In this document: positions 1-8,177 of the stretch, piece after piece | Layout of the letters: each line of letters starts with the position of its first letter | Position numbering within the stretch: position 1 is the first letter of the stretch | Origin: Streptomyces sp. NBC_00239 | GTDB taxonomy: Bacteria; Actinomycetota; Actinomycetes; Streptomycetales; Streptomycetaceae | Assembly (NCBI RefSeq): GCF_036194065.1 | Contig: NZ_CP108095.1 | Span: 496,001-560,000, forward strand | Reading direction: 5' to 3' | Length of the DNA: 64,000 nt | The notes under the pieces: model-generated | The model's database searches: none | What the model was told of the DNA's origin: nothing | What the model saw: the letters and a program-made list of their open reading frames with translations, nothing else | Translations under genes and position numbers: made by a program

Positions 1-204
1 GTCGAAGTGCGCCCGGTTCCGACCGGTCTTCGGCTCCCGGCTCGGCAGGAAACGGATGCGGAACCCGGCGTTATCAGGGGGCAGGATCGCGACGTCGTCG
101 TCCGGCCCGTCGGCGAACTCCCAGCCCAGGACCCCGGACCAGAACCGTGCCAGGCCCGACGGCCGGGTCGCATTGAAGCAGATCGCGAACAGTTGACTGG
201 TCAT
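1..204 (-). CDS. VOC/glyoxalase-like protein, N-terminal part (cut by window edge)
   Basis: The first 68 codons of a gene running off the left edge. The translation begins MTSQLFAICFNATRPSGLAR and continues with FWSGVLGWEF, the usual opening of a vicinal-oxygen-chelate fold protein of the glyoxalase-like type, in which a phenylalanine-rich strand precedes the helix that carries a LARFWS motif. The ATG at 204 is the only sensible start, because the reading frame upstream has no conserved sequence. Substrate cannot be told; such proteins in Streptomyces may be metal-dependent dioxygenase-like enzymes or resistance proteins. The rest of the gene lies outside the window. Confidence 0.75.
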   Translation of the reverse strand, partial: MTSQLFAICFNATRPSGLARFWSGVLGWEFADGPDDDVAILPPDNAGFRIRFLPSREPKTGRNRAHFD

Positions 205-350
205 ACCGCGTGCATCTCCGATCCACCGGCGGTCGATACGGCGCCCGCCGTCCCCGCGGGCGCAGCGTAGGACGGCCGTGCGACACCCGCATCCGAGTTT
301 CCGTCGTGGGAGCGCCCGGACCCCCCGGGTGACCAGGCCGGGCGGTGGTC
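205..350. other. intergenic spacer between VOC gene and GNAT gene
   Basis: About 145 bases with no open frame that looks coding. It should contain the promoter of the leftward VOC gene and the 3' end of the GNAT transcript. No clear terminator hairpin was seen. Confidence 0.4.
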
Positions 351-1334
351 TCAGCGCCAGTCGTCGATCACATAGGCGTCGGGGTGGCTGTAACCGGGCT
401 CGTTGGGCCGGTGCATCGTGACGCCCTGCAACCCCGTGCGGAAACCGCGGTCGATCATGCGCCGATAGGCATCCGGGCGGCCCAGGTTCATCCCGGCGTC
501 CAGCTGACTCAGCCCGCGCTCCGCCGCCAGTTGCTCACACGCGTCGAGCAGCCGCTCGAAGCGGTCGGCGGCCTGCGGGCCAGGGCGTACGGCGCCGAAT
601 TTGACGAAGCACACGTCCTCGCCGGCCTCCGATCCCGCTCCGCAGTGGCAGACGGCCAGGCCGTCGAGCTCGGAGCCGCCCTGGAGCAGGATGGTGTCAC
701 CGAGTCCCTGCGCGTGCACGGCGACGATCTCGCGTTCCAGGTCCAGGCCCTCGTACACGGCCCCGGTCAGTGCGCGACAGGCACCGAGGCAGGCGGGCTG
801 CTCGGCGGCGGGCAGCTCGCTGTACATCACCCGGCCGGGGACCGCGGAGTTGTCCGCGGCGCCCCCTTGCTTCTTCATGATGGCCGTCAGGAACCGGGGC
901 CAGAAGCCGTACCTGCGATAGAGCTCGAGGTGCTTGGGGCTGTGCGAGAAGGTGAACAGGCCCAGGTGGCGGTTCCCCCAGGTGTCGAAGCAGTCCATGA
1001 CCGGATCCATGAGGCGCTTGCCGACGCCCTGGTCCCACAGGTCCGGACGCACGGTCAACGGTCCGAAGAACCCGACGCTGCCCCAGTTGGCGGCGAAGTT
1101 CGATCCGACGAGTTCACCCTCGATCGTCGCAGCGAAGGCCGCGTGCGGATCGGCCGCCCAGCGTGTGCGGACGTAATCGGCGGTCTCGAAGAACGTCTTC
1201 GGATCGGGGACCCCGAGGAACGTCCCGAAGGCGACCCGGAAGATCTCGTCGGCCCGATCCAGGTCCGCCTCGGCCAACGGGCGGACTGACACCGGGCCCG
1301 TGACGGTCTTCCGCTCCGCTGCCGGTGAGGACAT
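351..1334 (-). CDS. GNAT family N-acetyltransferase
   Basis: A 327-residue protein starting MSSPAAERKTVTGPVSVRPL. Residues about 15-150 show a GNAT fold: a LAEADLDRADEIFRVAF opening, and the acetyl-CoA pyrophosphate-loop region around LWDQGVGKRLMDPVMD, a variant of the Q/RxxGxG/A motif, followed by HLELYRRYGFWP, the classic helix and strand after motif A. The C-terminal half looks like a second, degenerate acetyltransferase lobe. The frame is open upstream for 69 more codons, but the ATG at 1334 is preceded by a good AGGAGAG ribosome-binding site, so the shorter form is preferred. The acceptor substrate is unknown. The gene is single; two terminator hairpins separate it from the gene on its right. 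Confidence 0.85.
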   Translation of the reverse strand: MSSPAAERKTVTGPVSVRPLAEADLDRADEIFRVAFGTFLGVPDPKTFFETADYVRTRWAADPHAAFAATIEGELVGSNFAANWGSVGFFGPLTVRPDLWDQGVGKRLMDPVMDCFDTWGNRHLGLFTFSHSPKHLELYRRYGFWPRFLTAIMKKQGGAADNSAVPGRVMYSELPAAEQPACLGACRALTGAVYEGLDLEREIVAVHAQGLGDTILLQGGSELDGLAVCHCGAGSEAGEDVCFVKFGAVRPGPQAADRFERLLDACEQLAAERGLSQLDAGMNLGRPDAYRRMIDRGFRTGLQGVTMHRPNEPGYSHPDAYVIDDWR

Positions 1335-1495
1335 CGCTCTCTCCTTCTCGGCCCCCCTTTCATCACACCACGAGCAGCACGGCGTGGCGATGCGAAAGAT
1401 CCGCCGACAGCGGGGCCGGTGACCAGGCCCGATTGCCTTGCCTCCCCGCCCGTGAACGAGGGGCCGCCCGTGGGTGGATCCGGCCAGATACGCAC

Positions 1496-1526
1496 AAACG
1501 CCCGGCCGGGAAGCGGCCGAGCGTTT
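1496..1526. terminator. hairpin terminator, distal copy
   Basis: Arms 1496-1508 and 1514-1526 pair over 13 positions with one mismatch around a 5-base loop. The right arm runs into a T-rich stretch and the left arm starts with A's, so it can work in both directions. It shares its core (AACGCCCGGCCGGG) with the next hairpin 50 bases away and looks like a duplicated copy of it. It lies downstream of the leftward transglycosylase-like gene. Confidence 0.65.
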
Positions 1527-1553
1527 TCGTACGTGTGTCACCGGCCGGGTACG

Positions 1554-1594
1554 CGAAAACGCCCGGCCGGGGAAGCCCCGGCCGGGCGTTTTCG
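1554..1594. terminator. strong bidirectional hairpin terminator
   Basis: Perfect inverted repeat: 19-base arms at 1554-1572 and 1576-1594 separated by only AAG. The arms end in AAAA and TTTT tracts on either side of a GC core, so an RNA from either strand gives a stem followed by U's. It sits 26 bases beyond the stop codon of the leftward transglycosylase-like gene and is almost certainly its rho-independent-type terminator. Confidence 0.85.
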
Positions 1595-1619
1595 TGTGGT
1601 GGCTGCTGCCGCTGGTGGT

Positions 1620-2024
1620 TTAGTACCAGTGGTTCTGCTGCCAGAAGTTCCAGGCGCCGACGGGGCTGCCGTAGCGGTCGTTCATGTAGTCCAGGCCCCA
1701 CTTGATCTGGGTGGCGGGGTTGGTCTTCCAGTCCGAACCGGCGGAGGCCATCTTGGAGGCCGGGAGGGCCTGGACCAGGCCGTACGCGCCGGAGGCGGAG
1801 TTGGTGGCGGTGTGGTTCCAGCCGCTCTCGTGGGACACGATGTTGCTGAAGGCCTGGAACTGGGCCGCGTCCGGGATCATCCGGTGCGCGATCGCCTTGG
1901 CGTCCATGGGAGCCGCCTGCGCCGGAACGGCGGCAAGCAGGGAACCGGCGGCGCCGAGAGCGACGACGGTGCCCGCGAGGGCCTTCTTGGAAGCGGCGAT
2001 ACGGCGGATGACGGCGTGGGACAC
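1620..2024 (-). CDS. secreted transglycosylase-like (lysozyme-fold) cell-wall protein
   Basis: A 134-residue preprotein. A basic start (VSHAVIRRIAASKKA) leads into a hydrophobic segment and an AQA signal-peptidase I site near residue 37. The mature part is a compact lytic-transglycosylase fold of the kind found in aggregation-promoting factors: HESGWN holds the presumed catalytic Glu, followed by SGAYGLVQALPASKM and a WGLDYMNDRYG helix, ending NFWQQNHWY. The GTG at 2024 is chosen because GGAAGG lies just upstream and the signal peptide starts cleanly there. The expected role is cleavage of peptidoglycan glycan strands during growth or sporulation. It has tandem terminators downstream and a structured leader upstream. 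Whether the minimal domain alone is active is uncertain. Confidence 0.8.
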   Translation of the reverse strand: MSHAVIRRIAASKKALAGTVVALGAAGSLLAAVPAQAAPMDAKAIAHRMIPDAAQFQAFSNIVSHESGWNHTATNSASGAYGLVQALPASKMASAGSDWKTNPATQIKWGLDYMNDRYGSPVGAWNFWQQNHWY

Positions 2025-2290
2025 GGAAAGCCTTCCATCGGGAACAAGGGCGGTCGCCGCATGCCGAAGACATGCGTGAGCCACTCACGCAAAGGAGAGG
2101 GGTTCGTCCGCGGCGGGTGTTGCACCCGGGCCGGCTGGCGACATCAACCAGTTAGCCAGGCCGCCGGCGGCCTGGCAACGACGCCCGGTACTAGCCCCGA
2201 TCGCAGCCGCCGCCCAACGGCCCCCCGCGGGCCGGGGCCGCATCCGCGCAGGTCGGCACCGGCGTGAAGGGGGGTCCGGCGGCGGGCCGG
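2025..2290 (-). promoter_or_regulatory. structured 5' leader of the transglycosylase-like gene
   Basis: This gene-free stretch holds several hairpins upstream of the start. There is a 22-base palindrome at 2155-2176, a 15-base hairpin at 2114-2128, and a 7-base-arm hairpin at 2074-2090 next to the start region. Cell-wall hydrolase genes of Streptomyces often carry regulatory leaders, so riboswitch-like or attenuator control is possible. I could not match the c-di-AMP (ydaO) consensus core here, so no class is assigned. Confidence 0.4.
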
Positions 2291-2843
2291 GGGGCTACTA
2301 CCGCGGCTCGTATGTGACGTGGGTCCTGTGGGCCGCCTCACCGCCACAGGCCCCCGATCTCACCCCGAGTGACCGCCCGTACCCCTTTCAGGGGTGTGTC
2401 CCGGCCCACTTCCGCCCCCAGAATCGAAGGAAACCGACGCATCGAACACCGCTTTCCCAACCGCCCGCCACAGCCCCGCAAGGCGTCTACCAGTGGCCGT
2501 GCGCACCCGGCCGTCGGGCCCGGCGTGGATGAACCGACCGGCGGTGCCCATGCAGGGAGGTAGCGACGGCTCCCCCACCCTCCAACCCTCGAATCGGAGC
2601 GACCCGACGTCGAGTGGTTCCTCCCCCGGCATGGCTGCCGCCCGCCGCAGGTGCGCGCGGCAGCCGGCTGATCTAGCGTCAAAGGTGAGGGAAGACCCTG
2701 CCGAGCCGGTCCGGCTCGAAGACCCGGTCTGGCGGCACGGCCGTAGGACCGCACCGTACGCAGGCGCCGGTCCCGCGCAGGTCCGGCACGCACCCTCCTC
2801 CTGGACCGGACCGCGCAGCGATCCCGGAGAGCAGGTACGTCCC
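2291..2843. other. intergenic region without a supported gene
   Basis: Some 550 bases. Long open frames exist on the minus strand, but they have no recognizable domain and low-complexity Arg/Pro/Gly composition typical of antisense reading of GC-rich DNA. A 17-base hairpin (7-base arms, GAGCCGG core) lies at 2702-2718, in what is probably the 5' leader of the small secreted protein to the right. Nothing else was identified. Confidence 0.4.
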
Positions 2844-3116
2844 ATGCGCATGACGACCCGTATCGCAAGCGTCCTCACCGGACTGACCCTCGCACTCGGT
2901 GGCGCGGCCCTCGCGGCTCCCGCTGCCCACGCGGACGTCTCGGCCTGCATCAACCTGGTCGAGCGGGAACTGCGCGGTGGCGATGCCCCGGAGGAAGTCC
3001 GGGCAGCCTGTTACCTCGGGGTGATCGGCGAGCAGGATCACTGCGTGTCCGGTCTGACGGAGAACGATGTCACCAGGGCGACCGCGGTGGCCGCCTGCAA
3101 GGCGGCCTACAAGTAG
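2844..3116 (+). CDS. small secreted four-cysteine protein
   Basis: A 90-residue preprotein, MRMTTRIASVLTGLTLALGG onward, with a typical n-, h- and c-region ending AAHADV, so signal peptidase I should cut near residue 29. The mature peptide of about 60 residues has four cysteines (in SACIN, AACYLG, DHCVSG and AACKAA), fitting two disulfides in a small extracellular helical protein. The ATG at 2844 is chosen for the clean signal peptide, although the frame is open further upstream. No known domain was recognized. Similar small Cys-rich secreted proteins are common in Streptomyces with unknown roles. Confidence 0.75.
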   Translation: MRMTTRIASVLTGLTLALGGAALAAPAAHADVSACINLVERELRGGDAPEEVRAACYLGVIGEQDHCVSGLTENDVTRATAVAACKAAYK

Positions 3117-3320
3117 CCGCGCGCACTCCCGGCACAGGGCCTCAAGCCGACCCGGACCTGGTGCTGCTCTCGCTGATGAACGCCCTGGCCCCGGTCGGCA
3201 CCCGCGACACCCGCTCCCAGGATCGATCCTGAGCCGCCGCGAACAGCGTGGCGGCCCGTTCCGTCCAGGGCCGGGTTCAGGCGGGCCTCATCTCGGCGAC
3301 GCTGACGCGGCGTTCCGGTG

Positions 3321-4196
3321 TCAGGAGCCGTCGGCGACTTTCCGCAGCTGGTACAGCTTCCCGGAATCCGGGTGACCGACGTGCTGGTAGATCCGGGGCG
3401 TCCGGTCGGTGCCGCCGACGCTCCACGCCGGCCAGGAACACCCGGGGACGCTGATGCGGACCTCCTGGGTCCAGACGTCCCGCCCCGGCTCGTACGACCA
3501 GGTACCGGAGCCCGAGCACCGAAGGGACGGGCCGCTGGGGTGGTCGTCGGGGCGGTGCCGGCCGACGCCGGAGGCCGTGACCCGGCCGTCCGATGTGAAG
3601 ACCAGCGTTCCGCTCGTGTGGTCGACCCAGGTGCCGGCCACCGTCGCCGGACCGATCGCCGGCGGCGCGTACGCAGGCAGCAGGCCGACGGAGAGCCCGA
3701 GTGCGCCCAAGAGGCCCGTCCCCGCCACCACCGCCGTGCCCCACAAGGCCACTTGCCGGGCCAGCCCCGGGCGTCGGGGCCGGGCAACCAGGCCGCCCAC
3801 CGAGAGCGCGGCCGTGGCCACCGCCCAGAAGACGAGCCCGCGCCGCGTCTCCACGTGGTTGTACGCCGCGTATGCCGCGATCGGCGGGGCCACCAGCGCC
3901 GCCACCGTCAGCGGCACCCACCACCACGCCTCGCGGCCGCCGATCCGGCGGCCGAGCAGGTCGGCCAGCGCCACCGCCGGCAGCACGAAGACCAGGGACA
4001 GCGGGAACGCGATCACGCCGACGATCACGCCGAAGGAGAGCAGGCCCGCCACCAGGGCAGTGTGGTCGACCGGGGTGTCCGGCGGCGGCTGGGTCCGGAC
4101 GTACAGGAGGACCACCACGACGGCGAGCGCGACCTCCAGGCAGCCCACCAGCACCGAGACCAGCAGCATCCGGACGTACGACCGCTTCTGATGCAC
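3321..4196 (-). CDS. integral membrane protein with extracytoplasmic C-terminal domain
   Basis: A 291-residue protein of unknown function. Hydrophobic segments lie near residues 10-33, 47-77, 92-112, 120-137 and 148-172, so five or six membrane spans are likely. They are followed by a soluble domain of about 110 residues that starts TVAGTWVDHTSGTLVFTSDG, a strand-rich pattern like the small lipocalin-like or beta-sandwich domains of Streptomyces lipoproteins; two cysteines there (RCSGSG and VPGCSWP) may pair outside the cell. The GTG at 4196 follows a GAGGGGGG purine stretch and removes 47 unlikely upstream codons. No enzymatic motif was seen. Confidence 0.7.
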   Translation of the reverse strand: MHQKRSYVRMLLVSVLVGCLEVALAVVVVLLYVRTQPPPDTPVDHTALVAGLLSFGVIVGVIAFPLSLVFVLPAVALADLLGRRIGGREAWWWVPLTVAALVAPPIAAYAAYNHVETRRGLVFWAVATAALSVGGLVARPRRPGLARQVALWGTAVVAGTGLLGALGLSVGLLPAYAPPAIGPATVAGTWVDHTSGTLVFTSDGRVTASGVGRHRPDDHPSGPSLRCSGSGTWSYEPGRDVWTQEVRISVPGCSWPAWSVGGTDRTPRIYQHVGHPDSGKLYQLRKVADGS

Positions 4197-4361
4197 GGCC
4201 AACCCCCCTCGTGGCACGGCGAGATGAACGCGTCCGCCCGGCCGGCGGTGTGGATCCATTCTGCCAGCCGCGCTGAACGCGTTCAATTTATTCTTCGTGC
4301 ACGGCAGGCGGGCGAGCACCTCTACCGTCCTGGACACGGCCCCATGGAGGGAGTTCCCCGA

Positions 4362-5816
4362 CTAGCGGCATTGAGGGGCATGGGTTTCCTCGGCCGGCGG
4401 GCGGCGCGCCGCGTCACTGATCCTGATCAGCAGCGCGACGAGCAGCCAGTTCGCCACCAGCGAGGTGCCGCCCTGCGCCAGGAACGGCAGCGCTTTGCCG
4501 GTGAGTGGAATGAGCCCGGTGACGCCTCCCGCGACCACGAACACCTGGAGGGCCATCACCGCGGCCAGCCCCGTCGCGAGCAGCTTGCCGAACGGGTCGC
4601 GGGCCACCAGCGCGGTCCGCAGTCCCCGCTGCACCAGCAGGGTGTAGAGCAGCAGGACCGCCATGACCCCGGCGAGCCCCAGCTCTTCGCCGACGGTGGT
4701 GAGAACGAAGTCGCTGCGCCCGGCGAATCCGATCAGCTCGGGGTGGCCGATCCCCAGGCCGGTGCCCGTCAGCCCGCCGGAGCCGAAGCTGAACAGCGCC
4801 TGGGCCAACTGGCCGGAGACGAGCCCCTCCGGACGCTGCTCTTCGGGCAGGAAGAAGTCGAACGGATGCAGCCACGCCACGACGCGGCTCTGGACGTACG
4901 GTTCGAAGGACCCCACCACGGCAGCCCCGACCGATGCCATGAGCAGGCCGCAGACGACCCACCCGGTCCGCCGGGTGGCGACGTACAGCGTGATGACGAA
5001 GAGCCCGAAGAAGATGAGCGCGGTGCCCAGATCGCGCTCGAAGACCAGGACGAACAGGCATGCCACCCACACCAGCGCGATCGGGCCCAGCTGCCGCCCG
5101 CTGGGGAACCGGACCCCCAGGAACCGGCGCCCCGTCAGCGCCAGCGCGTCCCGGTGGGTGACGAGGTAGCCCGCGAAGCACACCGCCATCATGATCTTCA
5201 CGAACTCGCCCGGCTGGAGCGACAGCGTCCCCAGCACGATCCACCGCTTGGCGCCGTACGTGTCTCCGGACGAGAACGCCGGAGCGGCCAGCAGCACCAG
5301 CGCCGCCGCCATCGTCAGATAGAGGTAGCGCTGCAGGCGCCGGTAGTCCTTGAGCAGCGCGACGACCGCGGCGCACGCGGCCACTCCCACCCCGCACCAC
5401 ATCCGCTGCCCCGGCGCCACGGCCGGCGCGTTGTACGCGACCGCGTACGCCGCGTCGAGACGGTGCAGCAGCACCAGCCCGATACCGGACAGCAAGACGG
5501 TGACGGGCAGGAGCAGCGGATCCGCGTGCGCCGCGAAACGCCGCACCGCCAGATGCGCGACGAGGGCGGCGCCCGCCACGCTCACGGAGAACACCGCCAT
5601 GCCATCCGGTACCGACCCCGTGACGGCGAGCGACTGGTACGCGTAGCCGTACAAGGTGATGCTCACGGCCAGGACCAGCAGCCCCGCCTCGGAGGTGCGC
5701 GCCCTGGTCGGCCCACGCGCGGGAACGCGCTGCCGGCCCCGGCCGCCGCGGCGGTCACCCAGGGGACCTCGTGTCGGGTCCGAGACGTCGGGAGAGGTAC
5801 GGGTCGTGATGATCAC
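4362..5816 (-). CDS. FtsW/RodA/SpoVE-family (SEDS) glycan polymerase homolog
   Basis: A 484-residue polytopic protein. After a basic cytosolic N-terminus of about 45 residues it has about ten to twelve membrane spans. SEDS hallmarks are ERDLGTALIFFG, then WLHPFDFF with GQLAQALFSFGSGGLTGTGLG in the large extracellular loop, followed by DFVLTTVGEELGLAG. SEDS proteins polymerize lipid II into glycan strands with a partner class B PBP; no PBP gene adjoins this one, so it is an orphan rather than the dcw-cluster FtsW. The GTG at 5816 is the best start: upstream sequence overlaps the divergent regulator genes. It shares a 93-base promoter region with the two-component system on its right, suggesting control by it. 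Confidence 0.85.
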   Translation of the reverse strand: MIITTRTSPDVSDPTRGPLGDRRGGRGRQRVPARGPTRARTSEAGLLVLAVSITLYGYAYQSLAVTGSVPDGMAVFSVSVAGAALVAHLAVRRFAAHADPLLLPVTVLLSGIGLVLLHRLDAAYAVAYNAPAVAPGQRMWCGVGVAACAAVVALLKDYRRLQRYLYLTMAAALVLLAAPAFSSGDTYGAKRWIVLGTLSLQPGEFVKIMMAVCFAGYLVTHRDALALTGRRFLGVRFPSGRQLGPIALVWVACLFVLVFERDLGTALIFFGLFVITLYVATRRTGWVVCGLLMASVGAAVVGSFEPYVQSRVVAWLHPFDFFLPEEQRPEGLVSGQLAQALFSFGSGGLTGTGLGIGHPELIGFAGRSDFVLTTVGEELGLAGVMAVLLLYTLLVQRGLRTALVARDPFGKLLATGLAAVMALQVFVVAGGVTGLIPLTGKALPFLAQGGTSLVANWLLVALLIRISDAARRPPAEETHAPQCR

Positions 5817-5856
5817 GCCCTGACAGTGCCCTTGACCTGCTGAGAAGAGGCTGAAG

Positions 5857-5880
5857 CTCCCTGAAGATCGTTTCAGGGAG
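5857..5880. promoter_or_regulatory. candidate operator dyad between SEDS gene and response regulator
   Basis: A perfect 9-base inverted repeat, CTCCCTGAA and TTCAGGGAG, spaced by 6 bases. It lies 41 bases upstream of the leftward SEDS gene start and 30 bases upstream of the response-regulator start. The central copy of CTGAAG is also repeated at 5851, giving a direct-repeat element as OmpR-type regulators often bind. A role as autoregulatory and SEDS-gene control site is inferred. Confidence 0.5.
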
Positions 5881-5909
5881 GTCGTCGCGGCCCGTGGATA
5901 CTGGCGACC

Positions 5910-6587
5910 ATGCGAGTGCTGGTGATCGAAGACGAGGAGCGGCTGGCCGCGTCCCTCAAGCGCGGCCTGGAGGCCGCCGGGTACGCGGTCGACGTTGCCC
6001 ACGACGGCAGGATCGGCCTGTGGATGGCCCGCGAGCACGCGTACAGCGCGGTCATCCTCGACATCATGCTGCCCGGCCTCAACGGTTACCGGGTCTGCGC
6101 CCGCCTGCGCGCCGACGGCGTCGACACCCCGATCCTCATGCTCACTGCCAAGAACGGTGAGTACGACGAGGCCGAGGCGCTGGACACCGGCGCCGACGAC
6201 TACCTGGCCAAGCCCTTCTCCTACGTCGTCCTGGAAGCCCGGCTCCGTGCCCTGCTGCGCCGCGGCGGCCCGCGGGTGCGCGCCCGGCTGCGCCTGGGCG
6301 ACCTGTGGCTCGATCCCGCCGCGCGGATCTGCGGACGCGGCGACGACCGGATCTCCCTCACCGCCAAGGAGTTCGCCGTGTTGGAGTGCCTGGCCCGGCG
6401 GGCGGGCGAGGTCGTCCCCAAGATCGACATCGTGGACGACGTGTGGGACGTGTCGTACGACGGCGACCTCAACATCGTCGAGGTCTACGTCAGCGCCCTG
6501 CGGCGCAAGATCGACGCGCCCTTCCGGCGCACGGCGATCGAGACGGTGCGCGGCGGCGGCTACCGGCTGGCGGCCGACGGTGGGTGA
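5910..6587 (+). CDS. OmpR/PhoB-family response regulator
   Basis: A 225-residue two-domain regulator. The receiver domain (1-115) has the acidic pocket (EDEE at 7-10), the phosphoacceptor D51 in VILDIMLPG, T79 and K101 (LAKPF). The C-terminal winged helix (about 128-222) has LTAKEFAVLECL and the recognition helix and wing VEVYVSALRRKID and TVRGGGYRL. Its stop codon overlaps the start of the histidine kinase by 8 bases, so the two are translated together. The closest general resemblance is to the CseB/CutR-type regulators that sense envelope stress in Streptomyces, which fits the divergent SEDS gene, but the exact ortholog cannot be told. Confidence 0.92.
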   Translation: MRVLVIEDEERLAASLKRGLEAAGYAVDVAHDGRIGLWMAREHAYSAVILDIMLPGLNGYRVCARLRADGVDTPILMLTAKNGEYDEAEALDTGADDYLAKPFSYVVLEARLRALLRRGGPRVRARLRLGDLWLDPAARICGRGDDRISLTAKEFAVLECLARRAGEVVPKIDIVDDVWDVSYDGDLNIVEVYVSALRRKIDAPFRRTAIETVRGGGYRLAADGG

Positions 6588-8067
6588 CACCCGCGCGGGC
6601 CGGGACCGCCTCGCCGCCGTAGCGGGCCTCGCCACCCTCGCCGTGCTCGGCGCGGGCCTCGCGGCCCTCCTGCTGATCAGCTGCATGCTGCCGTCGCCGA
6701 CCGGTGCGCACTCGGACTCCGGTCTCCTCGACCGCGTTCTCGCGCTCATCGAAGAGGCGTCGGCGACCTGCGCGCTGCTGGCCGCCTCCTTCGTGGCCAC
6801 CGCCACCTGGAGGCTGGGCGGGAGCGCGCGCAGCCGGGGCGCGGTGACGGCCGCCGCCGCGACCGCGCTGCTGGTGACCTTCGCCAACGCGCGCTGGCTT
6901 CCCGGCGTCGTCATGTCCGGCACCGACCGGGCGTACTCCTACCTGCCGTGGCTGGCCCTGAGCGTCGCCGTCCCGGTTCCCGCACTGCTCGTCGGCGCCA
7001 CCGCCTGGGCGACCGCGCCGCCGCGGCAGGAGAGCGCACCGGCCACGGACCGGGACCGCCCCTTCCGGCTCCTGGTCACCGGTGCCGCGGCAACGGCCCT
7101 GGTGGCCGCGGCCGCTTGGTTCATCGTCCTCATCGGAGAGCCCCACCCCTGGTGGTGGAACTCCACGGGCGCGCTCACCCGCTGGCTCGTCACCATCGGC
7201 GGCGGACTCGCCGTCGGCGCCACCGCCCGGGTCGCGACCCGTATCGCGCTGCGCCCGGTCGAGACCCTCAACCGCGAACTGCAGGAGATCACCACCAGCC
7301 GCGCCCTCGACCGGCGCATCACGGTCCCCGAGATCGGCGCGCTGGTCCCCTGGCTGGCCCGCACCATCAACGTCACGCTCGACCGCGTCTTCGCCGGCGT
7401 CGCCCGCCAGCAGCGCTTCATCGCCGACGCCTCCCACGAACTGCGCAGCCCCATCGCCAACCTCCGCACCTCCCTCGAAGCTTCCCTCGCCCACCCCGAG
7501 AGGGTGGACTGGCCCGAGACCGTACGGGACGCGCTCACCGACATCGAGCGGCTCCAGCACCTCACCGACGACCTGCTCCTGCTCGCCCGGCTGGACGGCG
7601 CCGCCCCGCCGGCCGGCACTCCCGTCGACCTCGCCTCGCTCGCCCACGACCTGGTCGAGGAGTTCCGCCACCTCCGCATCCACCAATCGCTGCGCTTCAC
7701 CTTCCACGCCGACGACCCGGTCGTCGTGCACGGCAGCGCCGTGCAGTTGGAGCGGCTGCTGCGCAACCTCCTCGACAACGCGGCGCGGCACGCCCGCACG
7801 GTCACGGACATCTCCGTCACCTGCGGCGCCGACGGCCTGGCCCGGGTGGAGGTACGGGACGACGGCCCCGGCATCCCGCCCGCCGACCGCGAGCGGGTCT
7901 TCGAACGCTTCACCCGGCTGGACGGCGCCCGAGCCCGCGGCACCGGCGGCACCGGGCTGGGCCTGGCCATCGCCCGTGAGATCGCAGCCCGGCACGGTGG
8001 CAGCCTGCACGCGGCCGCCAACCCGTCGGGGGCCCTCTTCGTCGCCGGTCTCCCCCGCGGGCGGTGA
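6580..8067 (+). CDS. sensor histidine kinase (HAMP/HisKA type)
   Basis: A 495-residue membrane kinase. The first 215 residues contain about six hydrophobic segments, more than the usual two, with short periplasmic loops, so stimulus detection may be in or at the membrane. A HAMP-like linker (RPVETLNRELQEI) is followed by the H-box FIADASHELRSPIANLR with the phosphoacceptor H286. The catalytic domain shows the N-box LLRNLLDNAARHA, G1 (VRDDGPGIPP), F-box (VFERFTRLD) and G2 (GTGGTGLGLAI). The GTG at 6580 overlaps the regulator stop. It is the cognate partner of the response regulator before it. Confidence 0.9.
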   Translation: MGDTRAGRDRLAAVAGLATLAVLGAGLAALLLISCMLPSPTGAHSDSGLLDRVLALIEEASATCALLAASFVATATWRLGGSARSRGAVTAAAATALLVTFANARWLPGVVMSGTDRAYSYLPWLALSVAVPVPALLVGATAWATAPPRQESAPATDRDRPFRLLVTGAAATALVAAAAWFIVLIGEPHPWWWNSTGALTRWLVTIGGGLAVGATARVATRIALRPVETLNRELQEITTSRALDRRITVPEIGALVPWLARTINVTLDRVFAGVARQQRFIADASHELRSPIANLRTSLEASLAHPERVDWPETVRDALTDIERLQHLTDDLLLLARLDGAAPPAGTPVDLASLAHDLVEEFRHLRIHQSLRFTFHADDPVVVHGSAVQLERLLRNLLDNAARHARTVTDISVTCGADGLARVEVRDDGPGIPPADRERVFERFTRLDGARARGTGGTGLGLAIAREIAARHGGSLHAAANPSGALFVAGLPRGR

Positions 8068-8122
8068 CTCACGGACGTCCAAGGAGGCCGCCGGCTCCCC
8101 ACATCGGAGGGTGCCGCGCCGG

Positions 8123-8155
8123 CCGGGGCGCGGCGCGGACTTCGCCGCGCCCCGG
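8123..8155. terminator. bidirectional terminator between convergent genes
   Basis: A perfect 13-base inverted repeat, arms 8123-8135 and 8143-8155 with a 7-base loop, lies midway between the stop of the histidine kinase (8067) and the stop of the convergent hydrolase (8178). There is no U tract, as is common in actinobacteria. Confidence 0.75.
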
Positions 8156-8177
8156 CGGTGGCAGGGACGCCGCGCGA

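Noticed and set aside
2025..2290. c-di-AMP (ydaO) riboswitch upstream of the transglycosylase-like gene
   Set aside because: The leader is structured, but I cannot see the conserved core that this riboswitch shows in Streptomyces; hence only described as a structured leader.
2338..2868. 176-codon minus-strand frame ending EIGGLWR
   Set aside because: Arg/Gly/Pro-rich with no domain, no convincing start, and it overlaps the leader and start of the small secreted protein gene.
3318..5843. 841-codon plus-strand frame
   Set aside because: Antisense to the membrane protein and SEDS genes; low-complexity Gln/Arg/Asp/His-rich translation without any fold.
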